The position numbers were made by a program, and so were the translations under genes. Positions 56,480-64,000 of a DNA stretch of 64,000 nt are shown here, one piece after another. Position 1 is the stretch's first letter. Each line of letters opens with the position of its first letter. Origin of the DNA: an uncultured Halomonas sp. (GTDB taxonomy: Bacteria; Pseudomonadota; Gammaproteobacteria; Pseudomonadales; Halomonadaceae); the NCBI RefSeq assembly GCF_946887195.1, contig NZ_CAMPKE010000005.1:1-64000 (forward strand). The letters run 5' to 3'. The notes under the pieces are model-generated. The model was not told the origin of the DNA. It did no database searches and saw nothing but the letters and a program-made list of their open reading frames with translations.

Positions 56480-58102
56480 ATGGCCAATTCTGGAAGGCAA
56501 CGTGTCTTTACGGTATCCGCGCTGATTATCGTCGCCCTGGTCGCGGTGGGTGCTGCTTTTCCCCAGCGATTCGGAGACGGCGCGGAGCTGGCGCTCAATA
56601 CGGTCAGCCGGCTATTCGGCTGGTTCTATATGTTTTCGGTATTCGGCTTCGTGGTCTTCCTGGTGGCGCTGGCACTGAGTAAATACGGCAAGATTCGCCT
56701 GGGGCCGCAGGACTGCAAGCCGAGCTATTCGTTCTTCTCCTGGGTCAGCATGCTGCTGGCGGCGGGCTTCGGCGTTGGGCTGGTCTTCTACGGCATGGCC
56801 GAGCCGATGACGCATTACCTGAACCCGCCGTATGGCATGGTCGAGCCGGAGAGTACGGCATCGGCGCGCCTGGCGATCCAGTACAGTTTCTTCAATTGGG
56901 GTATCCACCAGTGGGCGGCGTTCTCGGTGGTGGGGCTGATCATCGCTTACTTCCAATTCCGCAAGGATCAGCCGGGGTTGGTCTCGGTCGTCATGCAGCC
57001 AGTCATCTCCAAGCGTCCCAAGCTGCGTAATTTCGCGCCGGCGCTGGATGTGTTCGCGGTGGTCGCCACGGTCATGGGCGTGGCGACATCTATCGGCCTG
57101 GCCGTATTGCAGATCAATGGCGGGCTGAAAGCCGTCTTCGGCGTCGAAGAGAGCATGCTATGGCAGTTCATCATCATGGGCGCGATGTTCCTCTGCTACA
57201 TGGCATCGGCCTGGGGCGGGCTGGACAAAGGCATCAAGCGCTTGTCCAACCTCAACATGGTGGTGTGTTTCCTGCTGATGTTCTATGTGCTGTTTACCGG
57301 CCCGACGTTGGCGATTCTAAAGACCTTCACGCTCGGCATTGGCGATTATCTGCAGAACTTCATCGGCATGAGCCTGCGCACGTCACCCTACGAGGGAAGC
57401 GATTGGGCGACATCGTGGACGATCTTCTACTGGGCCTGGGTGATCGCCTGGTCGCCGTTCGTCGGCACCTTCGTGGCGCGTGTCTCGCGTGGCCGGACCA
57501 TCAAGGAGTACGTGTTCGGTGTACTGTTCGTACCGCCGCTGCTGGCTTGTCTGTGGATCGGCATATTCGGCGGCGCGGCGCTCAATATGGAGCTCACCGG
57601 TGACGTCGGCCTGGCCGCGGCCACCGAAGAGAACATTACCGGGGCGCTGTTTCAGATGTTCGATCTGATGCCGTTCACCGATGTGCTGTCGATCGTCGCG
57701 CTATTTCTGATTTTCATCTTTCTGGTCACTTCAGCCGATTCGGCAACGTATATCGTTGCCCAGATGACCGATGGCGGCTCGCTCAATCCGCCGCTCGCCA
57801 AGCGCATCACCTGGGGGTTGCTGATCGCGGCGATCTGCCTGACGCTGCTCATCGCCGGCGGTCTCAAGGGGCTGCAGGCGGCGGCAGTTCTTGCGGCGCT
57901 GCCATTTACCTTCATTCTCTACGGGATGATCTATGTGCTGGTGAAGGAGCTGCGTGCCGACCGTAAGGCCATGCTCACGGCGCTGTATCGCCGTCATGAC
58001 GACACGCCGGTGGGCGCCGACGCCTTCGAGGCGGAGCTGCTCGCCGAGGAGGACCGCTATCGCCGCGCGCCGAGCGTGGTCAATCGGCGTATCAATACTT
58101 GA
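56480..58102 (+). CDS. BCCT-family betaine/carnitine/choline-type transporter
   Basis: A 540-residue secondary transporter with about 12 membrane helices. It carries the BCCT signature in WAWVIAWSPFVGTFVARVSRG and the aromatic-rich WGIHQWAAF helix, plus GAGFGVGLVFYG-like AAGFGVGLVFYG. Such transporters take up betaine, ectoine, choline or related quaternary amines, usually for osmoprotection. The short hydrophilic tails fit. ATG 56480 has AAAGGAG 6 nt upstream. No osmosensing C-terminal extension of BetP type is obvious. Confidence 0.93.
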   Translation: MANSGRQRVFTVSALIIVALVAVGAAFPQRFGDGAELALNTVSRLFGWFYMFSVFGFVVFLVALALSKYGKIRLGPQDCKPSYSFFSWVSMLLAAGFGVGLVFYGMAEPMTHYLNPPYGMVEPESTASARLAIQYSFFNWGIHQWAAFSVVGLIIAYFQFRKDQPGLVSVVMQPVISKRPKLRNFAPALDVFAVVATVMGVATSIGLAVLQINGGLKAVFGVEESMLWQFIIMGAMFLCYMASAWGGLDKGIKRLSNLNMVVCFLLMFYVLFTGPTLAILKTFTLGIGDYLQNFIGMSLRTSPYEGSDWATSWTIFYWAWVIAWSPFVGTFVARVSRGRTIKEYVFGVLFVPPLLACLWIGIFGGAALNMELTGDVGLAAATEENITGALFQMFDLMPFTDVLSIVALFLIFIFLVTSADSATYIVAQMTDGGSLNPPLAKRITWGLLIAAICLTLLIAGGLKGLQAAAVLAALPFTFILYGMIYVLVKELRADRKAMLTALYRRHDDTPVGADAFEAELLAEEDRYRRAPSVVNRRINT

Positions 58103-58126
58103 TGGGCGAGGAGAAAACGCGAACCT

Positions 58127-58276
58127 TTGAAAAGATCATCCCGGCGCTCATTGGGAGCGACACGCCGCACCGCTGCCTCGCCCGATCGCTGGCTCGATCG
58201 GCTACTCGATATCGCCGTGCTGTCCGCTCTGGTGGTGGGCGGCGCGGCGTTGCTGGTCTCGTTGATCGTTCATTAG
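58127..58276 (+). CDS. Possible small membrane protein after BCCT gene
   Basis: Following the BCCT stop in the same frame is a short stretch ending in a clear membrane helix (LLDIAVLSALVVGGAALLVS, residues about 23-42) and then a stop at 58274-58276. No ATG is in frame; TTG 58127 is the only likely start, with GAGGAG 12 nt upstream. An overlapping frame starts ATGATG at 58099 but becomes arginine-rich. Either a TTG-initiated 49-residue peptide or a frameshifted small gene is possible. Confidence 0.35.
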   Translation: MKRSSRRSLGATRRTAASPDRWLDRLLDIAVLSALVVGGAALLVSLIVH

Positions 58277-58698
58277 CGGTCAGTCGTTGGCGCCAGGCCG
58301 GGTAGCATCAAGCGTGCGAAGACCAGCGTACCCACGCCCCATGCCGCGTTGACGATGAAGCCGATCGGCAACACCGCCAGATTGATGCCGCGCCCCTTGA
58401 GCGGAAAGACCACCAGCACCGCGACCAGCGTCGGCGCGATACCGCCGAACAGTAGCGCCTTCCACCACTGGCCGCGCACCCGAAAATGCGAGAACAGCCA
58501 CAGCATCGCAATGCCCCAGATACCACCCCAGAAACTCGCCGAGAACCACTGAGGCACGTTCAAGGGCGGCACTGCCGCCGTACCATACGGCGCCGAAGGG
58601 ATCACCCCAACGGCATGCAGCAAGCCCACGGCGGGCTGGTGAAAGCAGATGACGCCGAGAAAGCCGGCGATGAAGGCAAGCAGGATGAAGCGCGTCAT
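58273..58698 (-). CDS. Hypothetical four-helix membrane protein
   Basis: A 141-residue inner-membrane protein with four predicted helices (MTRFILLAFIAGFLGVICFH, FWGGIWGIAMLWLF, ALLFGGIAPTLVAVLVVFP, LPIGFIVNAAWGVGTLVFA). It is common in Halomonas-like genomes but uncharacterised to my knowledge. GGAGG precedes the ATG by about 4 nt. Its end meets the possible small membrane peptide on the other strand. Confidence 0.75.
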   Translation of the reverse strand: MTRFILLAFIAGFLGVICFHQPAVGLLHAVGVIPSAPYGTAAVPPLNVPQWFSASFWGGIWGIAMLWLFSHFRVRGQWWKALLFGGIAPTLVAVLVVFPLKGRGINLAVLPIGFIVNAAWGVGTLVFARLMLPGLAPTTDR

Positions 58699-58809
58699 GG
58701 AGCCTCCTGGCGAGGGGCGTAGATGAGCAGTATGGTTGCATCCGTGGGCGAAAGAAACGTTTTAGCGAGTGAGCCGAAACAATCCAACCCGAACGCAGGA
58801 GAGCAGCGC

Positions 58810-59211
58810 ATGAACGAATTGGATGGCAAGCTGGATCCCAAGGGCATCGCCACCCGACGCGAGGTACTGGGCGATACGTATGTCGACAACTCACTGAATG
58901 GATCCGATGAGTTCAGTTGGCCGTTGCAGGAACTGGTGACGAGCCATTGCTGGAGCGATTTGTGGGCCCGCCCCGGCCTGCCCATAGCGACTCGCAGCCT
59001 GGTCGTCGTCGCCATGCTGACCGCGCTCAACCGCCCGCACGAGTTGAAGACCCACCTGCGCGGCGCCTTGAACAACGGCTGCACTCCCGAGGAGATCCGC
59101 GAAGTGCTGCTGCAAAGCGCCGGTTATTGCGGCTTTCCCGCCGCCCTCGATGGCTTCCGCGTGGCGCGCGAATTGTTCGCCGAAGAGGGCATCGAGTTCA
59201 CCAAAGTCTGA
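58810..59211 (+). CDS. Carboxymuconolactone decarboxylase-family protein
   Basis: A 133-residue protein of the CMD family, matching the gamma-carboxymuconolactone decarboxylase length. It contains GDTYVDNSL, WARPGLPIATRSLVVVAML, HELKTHLRGALNNGCTPEEIREVLLQ in segments and YCGFPAALDGFRVA. The typical CxxC of AhpD-like members is absent, so a decarboxylase-like rather than peroxidase role is more likely. ATG 58810 is preceded by AGGAG. No protocatechuate pathway genes are nearby, so the substrate is unknown. Confidence 0.87.
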   Translation: MNELDGKLDPKGIATRREVLGDTYVDNSLNGSDEFSWPLQELVTSHCWSDLWARPGLPIATRSLVVVAMLTALNRPHELKTHLRGALNNGCTPEEIREVLLQSAGYCGFPAALDGFRVARELFAEEGIEFTKV

Positions 59212-59219
59212 GCGGCCAT

Positions 59220-60101
59220 TTAGCGCCGCAAGGTCCCTCGGCCGACAATGACCGATCGGCCGGCGATACGGATGGCCGTGTTGAGATTGGCGTCGCGCTC
59301 TACCTCGCCAAGAATCCGGCTCGGTCGGCCCATCTCCACACCCTGATCGATCCGGCACTGCCATTTGCCGGCACCGGGCCGATGAGTCGCCAGAACGCCG
59401 ACGAGCGCGGCGGCAGCACTGCCGGTCGCCGGGTCCTCGCGCAGGCTACCCTCCATCGAGAACATGCGCGCGCGCAGCGTATCGCCTCGTTCGTTGTGCG
59501 CAGTCGACACATAGAGATAGAGGTTGTCGATACCGCTGGGCGAAACCGAGCGTGCCCAGGGCGCCGGGGCCGGCATCGCCTGGCCCAACGTCACCAGTGA
59601 GTCGAGTTCGATGAGATGATAGGCCAGCCCGCAGGAAGCGAGAACTGGCTCGCCGACGATCTGGCTCTTGTTCAAGCCCAATAGCTCGGCCGCCGCGACG
59701 CGGTCGAGCGTGCTGATGTCGATTTCCACCGGGCGCGGCGTGGTGAAGCGCGCCAGCCCGTCTTCGAAGCGTACCTCGAGTGGACCGGCTTTGGCTTCCA
59801 GGATCAGTGGCCACTCGCGGCTGGCCAGTTCGAGCTCGGTCAGCAGGTGCGCCGTACCCACGGTAGGGTGGCCGGCGAAGGGCAGTTCCTGGGCCGGCGT
59901 GAAGATCCGCATCGGATAGCGGTTCACTTCCTGCATCCGATCGACGAACACCGTCTCCGAGAGGTTCAACTCATTGGCGATAGCCTGCATTCGGCCGGTA
60001 TCCAGCTCTTGTGCATGCGGGAACACGGCGAGTGGATTGCCGGCGAAGGCGCGCTCGGTGAAGACGTCGAGCAGGTAGTAATCGAGACTGTTGGCGAGCA
60101 T
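59220..60101 (-). CDS. PhzF-family isomerase/epimerase-like protein
   Basis: A 293-residue protein with the two-lobed diaminopimelate-epimerase fold of the PhzF family. The conserved acid is Glu49 (NLSETVF), with AFAGNPLAVF, ELPFAGHPTVGTA and the C-terminal EDPATGSAAAAL. Phenazine PhzF isomerises a chorismate-derived intermediate; most homologues, including this one without phenazine genes, have unknown substrates. It lies downstream of the DUF1127 gene on the same strand and opposite a MocR regulator. Confidence 0.9.
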   Translation of the reverse strand: MLANSLDYYLLDVFTERAFAGNPLAVFPHAQELDTGRMQAIANELNLSETVFVDRMQEVNRYPMRIFTPAQELPFAGHPTVGTAHLLTELELASREWPLILEAKAGPLEVRFEDGLARFTTPRPVEIDISTLDRVAAAELLGLNKSQIVGEPVLASCGLAYHLIELDSLVTLGQAMPAPAPWARSVSPSGIDNLYLYVSTAHNERGDTLRARMFSMEGSLREDPATGSAAAALVGVLATHRPGAGKWQCRIDQGVEMGRPSRILGEVERDANLNTAIRIAGRSVIVGRGTLRR

Positions 60102-60133
60102 GGCACATCCCCTGGCGAGTAGTAGGATAAAGC

Positions 60134-60301
60134 TTACGTTTTCCAGAACGATTTGCTGCTTTCACGCTGGACGTCGGCGCGCGTCAGTCCGATGTCCTTG
60201 AGCAGGTGGTCATCGAGCGTTAGTAACCGCTGGCGTGAGCAGTGGCGCTTCTGGTAATGGCAGATGGCGACGAACAGGCGATTGAGTCGGGTGAGAAGCA
60301 T
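60134..60301 (-). CDS. DUF1127 small protein (YjiS-like)
   Basis: A 55-residue basic protein with the DUF1127 signature SRQRLLTLDDHLLKDIGLTRADV in two parts. DUF1127 proteins are arginine-rich and some bind RNA, affecting phosphate or carbon metabolism. ATG 60299-60301 has GAGGAG 7 nt upstream, which excludes an earlier in-frame ATG. It pairs with the divergent MocR gene as yjiS does with yjiR in E. coli, and precedes phzF by about 30 nt. Confidence 0.85.
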   Translation of the reverse strand: MLLTRLNRLFVAICHYQKRHCSRQRLLTLDDHLLKDIGLTRADVQRESSKSFWKT

Positions 60302-60357
60302 GGCGGTTCTCCTCTTTAGGATGCTTCCCGAATAGGTTACGATTGGCACAGTTTGCA

Positions 60358-60440
60358 ATACAGATTTAGAATAATTAATTTTTACCAGTACAGCTTTGCT
60401 ATGCAGGCATCTGTATCGCGTTTTTTTCGCCGATCTGTAA
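60358..60440. promoter_or_regulatory. Candidate MocR operator array
   Basis: ATACAGAT (60358-60365) is the inverse of ATCTGTAT (60409-60416), and ATCTGTAA (60433-60440) repeats it 24 bp on. Direct and inverted copies in a divergent promoter are the arrangement MocR/GntR regulators use. The two direct copies lie 32-63 bp upstream of the MocR start codon. Confidence 0.5.
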
Positions 60441-60471
60441 CGCTTATTGGCTGAGAGGATGGAGAACTGTC

Positions 60472-61923
60472 ATGAAGCGTTATGAGCAGGTGGCACAGGC
60501 GCTGCGCCAGCGCATCGAGCATGGCGTCTACCGGGTCGGCGACCGCTTGCCGTCGATACGTGCGCTATGTCGTGAATTCACGGTCAGCGTCTCCACCGCT
60601 CAGGCCGCCTATGCGCGGCTGGAGGATGCGGCGTTGATCGAGGCGCGACCCAAGTCGGGCTATTACGTGCTGCCGCGCCAGACGCCCTCGTTGCTGCCGG
60701 CGGTGACGCGCCCGGCCCAACGGCCGCTGGATGTTTCGCAGTGGGATCAGGTGCTCGAACTGGTCGGCATGCCACGCGATGACGGCATACTGATGCTGGG
60801 GCGCGGCATTCCCGATCTCGAGAGCGTGACGCTCAAGCCACTGCAGCGCCTGCTGGCCGGCCTGCACCGGCGCGGTGACATCCATGGACTGAATTATGAC
60901 GCGCTGGTCGGCAGCCTTGAGCTGCGCCGCCAGATCGCCCGTCTGGCGACGGGCTCCGGTTGCCTGCTGCATCCCGACGACGTGCTGATCACCACCGGTT
61001 GCCAGGAGGCGCTGGCGATCGCGATTCGCACGCTGGCATCGCCGGGCGACGTCATCGCCGTCGACTCGCCGAGCTTCTACGGCACCATGCAGATATTGAA
61101 GGCCAATGGTTTGAAGGCGTTGGAGATTCCCACCGATCCACAGACCGGCATCAGTCTCGAGGCGCTGGAACTGGCGCTGGAACAGTGGCCGATTCGCGCC
61201 ATCCAGGTCACCCCGACCTGCAACAATCCGCTCGGCTACACCATGCCGGAGTCGCGCAAACGCGCCTTGGTGGCGCTGGCCCAGCGCTTCGACGTGGCGA
61301 TCATCGAGGACGATATCTACGGCGACCTGGCGTTCGCCACGCCGCGGCCAAGATCGCTCAAGGCCTTCGATGACGATGGCCGCGTACTGTTATGCAGTTC
61401 GTTCTCCAAGACGCTGACGCCAGGATTGCGGGTCGGCTGGATCGCGCCGGGTCGCTATCGCGATCAGGTGATGCACATGAAGTACGTTTCCACCGGCGCC
61501 TCGGCGACATTGCCGCAGCTGGCGGTCGCCGAGTTCATCGTCAAGGGGCACTACGAGCGCCATCTGCGCGAGATGATTCGCCAGTACCAGCGCCACCGCG
61601 ACATTCTGCTCGGCTGGATCGAGCGACATTTTCCCAAGGACACCGGTGTCAGCTACCCGCAAGGTGGCTTCCTGCTGTGGCTGGAGCTGCCGGGCGGTGT
61701 CGACTGCGTGCGCTTGAACGATCGCTTGGCAACGTTCCACATTCGCATCGCGCCGGGTTCGCTGTTTTCCGCCTCCGGCAAATATCGCCACTGCCTGCGG
61801 CTCAACTACGCCTCGCTGTTGACACCGGCGGTGGCCTCGGCGATTCGCACGGTGGGTGAGACAGTCACGGCGATGCTCGAGGAGCAGGCGGCACTGCACG
61901 ACGAATCCACGATCGTGCCGTGA
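60472..61923 (+). CDS. MocR-family regulator (GntR HTH fused to aminotransferase)
   Basis: A 483-residue MocR/YjiR-type regulator. The GntR winged helix occupies residues about 1-70 (YEQVAQALRQRIEHGVYRVGDRLPSIRALC in part) and a fold-type I aminotransferase domain follows from about 100, with PLP lysine 313 in SSFSKTL, Asn in TPTCNNPLGY and EDDIYGDL. MocR proteins use PLP as an effector ligand. It is divergent from yjiS-like and phzF genes, which are its probable targets. Confidence 0.92.
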   Translation: MKRYEQVAQALRQRIEHGVYRVGDRLPSIRALCREFTVSVSTAQAAYARLEDAALIEARPKSGYYVLPRQTPSLLPAVTRPAQRPLDVSQWDQVLELVGMPRDDGILMLGRGIPDLESVTLKPLQRLLAGLHRRGDIHGLNYDALVGSLELRRQIARLATGSGCLLHPDDVLITTGCQEALAIAIRTLASPGDVIAVDSPSFYGTMQILKANGLKALEIPTDPQTGISLEALELALEQWPIRAIQVTPTCNNPLGYTMPESRKRALVALAQRFDVAIIEDDIYGDLAFATPRPRSLKAFDDDGRVLLCSSFSKTLTPGLRVGWIAPGRYRDQVMHMKYVSTGASATLPQLAVAEFIVKGHYERHLREMIRQYQRHRDILLGWIERHFPKDTGVSYPQGGFLLWLELPGGVDCVRLNDRLATFHIRIAPGSLFSASGKYRHCLRLNYASLLTPAVASAIRTVGETVTAMLEEQAALHDESTIVP

Positions 61924-61928
61924 GTCAC

Positions 61929-63152
61929 CTAGCCCAGTAGCTGCTCGGCAATCCGCAACCCTGCGATCCAGGTGCCGGCCGCCGAGCCGATCGTCGATAG
62001 CAAAAACACCAGCAGCGTGCGTGCGACGCGGTTGCGCCACCAGCCCTTGACGGAAGCGACGTCGTGACGCAGCCGCGAGAAATCGCGAACCTTGGGCCGA
62101 CGCAGAGAAAGCTCGACCCCGGCGGAAACCATGCCGACGCCGATGGTTGGGTTGAGCGAGGTCAAGGGTGCGGCGATAAACGTCGCCACCACCGTGAGCG
62201 GATGAGCAAGGGCAATCGCGGCGCCGAGTCCAGCGAGCACCCCGTTGATCAGAATCCACTCGACGATCAATTGCCAGCCGAGCCCGATATCGCGTGAAAA
62301 GCCGATGGCGAAGCCGATCAGCACCAGCGCGGTGATCAGCCAAGGAATGGCCTTCCACCAGCGCGAGCGTTGGCGTATCGCTTCGAGACTCTCGCGCTCG
62401 CTGCCCGGCGCTTCGGGAAGCGGTCGCTCGAGATGCCCGCTCAGCCCCTTGAGGTGGCCGGCGCCGATCACCACCAGCACGTTACGATAGCGGCCAGTGG
62501 GATTGTCTTCGGCCAGGCGCAGCGCCATGTAGCGATCACGCTCGGTGATCAGCGGGGTATACAGCGATTCGGATTGCTCGGCGAATTCGCTGAAGGTCGA
62601 TTCCAGCACGTCGCCTTGCTTGAGGCGCTCGATCTCCTCGCTGGAGACCTTCTGGCGCGATAGCAGGCTGCCGAACAGCCCGGCGATCAGATTGGCACGC
62701 TGCCACCAAGGCACGTTGGCGTAGATGCGCTTCAGGGTAATGCCGACATCACGGTCGATCAGCAGCAGCGGCAGCTCGGCGCGCTGGCATTCGTCGACTG
62801 CGGCGCGCATCTCGGCGCCGGGCTCGATGCCCGACTGCTCGGCGACGCGCTGCTGAAAGGCGCCTAGCGCCAGGCTGGCGGCGACCATGCCGGCCTTGCC
62901 CTGGCGAAATACCTCGAACAGATCCTGATTGGCCAGCGCATCGGGTTCGGTCAGGCTCTTGTGGCGCGCCGGGCAGAGCTCGATGGCCACGGCATCGAAC
63001 TCACCGGAGCGAATCAACTCGCTGACTTCGTCGGCGCTGGCGCGAGAGACGTGGGCGGTGCCCAGTAGGGTGTAGCGGGTATCGCCGCTGTCGATCACCT
63101 GGCGAGGGCCGTGTGTGGCGTCCTCGGCGATGATGTCCTGGCTGTCGGTCAT
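61929..63152 (-). CDS. TraB-domain membrane protein (TraB/PrgY/GumN family)
   Basis: A 407-residue protein with an N-terminal TraB domain (LLGTAHVSRASADEV, DAVAIELCPAR, VIGAGHLKGL) and about four membrane helices in the C-terminal third. The family includes pheromone-processing inhibitor PrgY and resembles metalloprotease Tiki proteins: the GTAHVS and GAGHLKG histidines are potential metal ligands. Its role in proteobacteria is unclear. ATG 63150-63152 gives a full-length product. Confidence 0.9.
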   Translation of the reverse strand: MTDSQDIIAEDATHGPRQVIDSGDTRYTLLGTAHVSRASADEVSELIRSGEFDAVAIELCPARHKSLTEPDALANQDLFEVFRQGKAGMVAASLALGAFQQRVAEQSGIEPGAEMRAAVDECQRAELPLLLIDRDVGITLKRIYANVPWWQRANLIAGLFGSLLSRQKVSSEEIERLKQGDVLESTFSEFAEQSESLYTPLITERDRYMALRLAEDNPTGRYRNVLVVIGAGHLKGLSGHLERPLPEAPGSERESLEAIRQRSRWWKAIPWLITALVLIGFAIGFSRDIGLGWQLIVEWILINGVLAGLGAAIALAHPLTVVATFIAAPLTSLNPTIGVGMVSAGVELSLRRPKVRDFSRLRHDVASVKGWWRNRVARTLLVFLLSTIGSAAGTWIAGLRIAEQLLG

Positions 63153-63256
63153 GAACGCTCGCAGGCTGGGGAACCAAGCCCTCGATTATCCACGAAGGTA
63201 TGGGGCAGGCCAAACCCGGCGATACTGTCTCGGCGGGCCATGACGTCCGTTAGCGT

Positions 63257-64000
63257 TTAGAAAAACGTCAATCCGACCTGAAACAGCCGCTCAACATCGC
63301 GAATGCGGCGTTTGTCGATCACGAACAGGATCACGTGATCGCCGGATTCGACCACTACGTCGCCGTGCGCGATCAGTACCTCCTTGCCACGCACCACGGC
63401 ACCGATGGTGGTGCCGGCGGGCAGGTCGATCTCGTCGATCGTGCGCCCGACGACTTTCGATGAGCGCGAATCGCCATGTGCGATGGCTTCGATGGCCTCG
63501 GCGGCGCCGCGCCGCAATGAGTGGACGTTGACGATGTCGCCGCGTCGCACATGGGTCAGCAGCCCGCCGATGGTGGCCTGCTGGGGCGATATGGCGATAT
63601 CGATCTCGCCGCCCTGAACCAGATCGACATAGGCGGCGTTGTTGATCAGGGTCAATACCTTCTTGGCGCCCAGCCGCTTGGCCAGCATCGACGACATGAT
63701 GTTGACCTCGTCGTCGTTGGTCAGCGCGCAGAAGATATCGCAATCCTCGATGTTCTCCTCGATCAGCAGGCGCTTGCTGGTGGCGCTGCCGTGCAGTACC
63801 ACGGTGCGATCGAGACGCTCGGAGAGCAAAGTGCAGCGCTCGAGATCATGCTCGATGATCTTGACCTGATGGCTGTGCTCGAGATGCTCGGCCAGGCGCT
63901 GGCCGATGTTGCCGCCGCCGGCGATCAGGATGCGGCGAAAATCGCGCTCGACCTTGCGCAACTCGCCCATCACCGCGCGAATATCGCGCCGCGCGGCGAT
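63257..64000 (-). CDS. trkA: Trk system potassium-uptake protein TrkA, C-terminal half (runs off window)
   Basis: The visible 247 residues match the second RCK unit of TrkA, the NAD-binding peripheral membrane regulator of TrkH/TrkG potassium channels. The Rossmann motif [41 protein letters not shown] in part, [10 protein letters not shown] and [20 protein letters not shown] are typical, and the C-terminal TrkA_C domain ends [12 protein letters not shown]. The frame remains open to base 64000, so the start and first RCK unit lie outside. K+ uptake matters for salt adaptation, in keeping with a halophile. Confidence 0.94.
   Translation of the reverse strand: MAARRDIRAVMGELRKVERDFRRILIAGGGNIGQRLAEHLEHSHQVKIIEHDLERCTLLSERLDRTVVLHGSATSKRLLIEENIEDCDIFCALTNDDEVNIMSSMLAKRLGAKKVLTLINNAAYVDLVQGGEIDIAISPQQATIGGLLTHVRRGDIVNVHSLRRGAAEAIEAIAHGDSRSSKVVGRTIDEIDLPAGTTIGAVVRGKEVLIAHGDVVVESGDHVILFVIDKRRIRDVERLFQVGLTFF

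Overview
The window looks like chromosome from a halophilic gammaproteobacterium, most likely a Halomonas relative (Halomonadaceae). The grounds are a GC-rich core with guaB-guaA beside a divergent xseA, a BCCT compatible-solute transporter, TRAP transport, trkA, and a polyol operon of the Pseudomonas/Rhodobacter type. This placement is an inference; no rRNA or other phylogenetic marker is present. I see no tRNA, rRNA, CRISPR array, integrase or insertion sequence.

Layout. 1-4000: an AT-richer accessory block holding an AfsA-like hotdog protein with two orphan partners, a divergent LysR regulator and an aldo/keto reductase. 4335-8997: conserved core xseA <-> guaB-guaA. 9125-15284: an AT-rich five-gene operon directly after guaA, with a Vsr endonuclease, a cytosine-5 DNA methyltransferase, a GHKL (MutL/MORC-type) ATPase carrying a cysteine cluster, an Mrr-nuclease/SF2-helicase fusion and a small unrecognised protein. 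Its genes overlap or abut. It is the best candidate in the window for an anti-phage or restriction system outside the well-known types. 15530-30664: ordinary metabolic and redox genes (RidA, isochorismatase-like, GFA, two sorbosone-dehydrogenase-like propeller proteins, SDR/tautomerase, MFS, YghU, RlmA, aldo/keto reductase, dicarboxylate symporter) with LysR regulators.

30786-34499 is a TRAP transporter whose small permease is fused to an N-terminal TM2-like domain. 35365-39463 holds a YebC-family regulator, a DUF3291 protein and a taurine/sulfonate-type ABC transporter. A candidate small RNA with a strong intrinsic terminator lies at about 39608-39711. 39739-43282 is a two-component system with PepSY-like secreted proteins; the divergent promoter region carries two perfect CGTTCAT-N4-CGTTCAT direct-repeat pairs with the 11-bp period expected for an OmpR-family regulator.

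43395-55230 is a polyol regulon. A SorC-family regulator is followed by a four-gene ABC importer, a HAD phosphatase, a sorbitol-type SDR, a P-loop sugar kinase, mannitol dehydrogenase, xylulokinase and transaldolase. Together they would import mannitol, sorbitol or arabitol, oxidise it to fructose or xylulose, phosphorylate the ketose and pass it to the pentose phosphate pathway. Two long imperfect palindromes (about 124 and 142 bp) sit in its intergenic gaps. 55227-64000 holds a luciferase-like monooxygenase, the BCCT transporter, a carboxymuconolactone-decarboxylase-like protein, a divergent MocR / DUF1127-PhzF unit with repeated ATCTGTA sites, a TraB-family membrane protein, and the C-terminal half of trkA running off the right edge.
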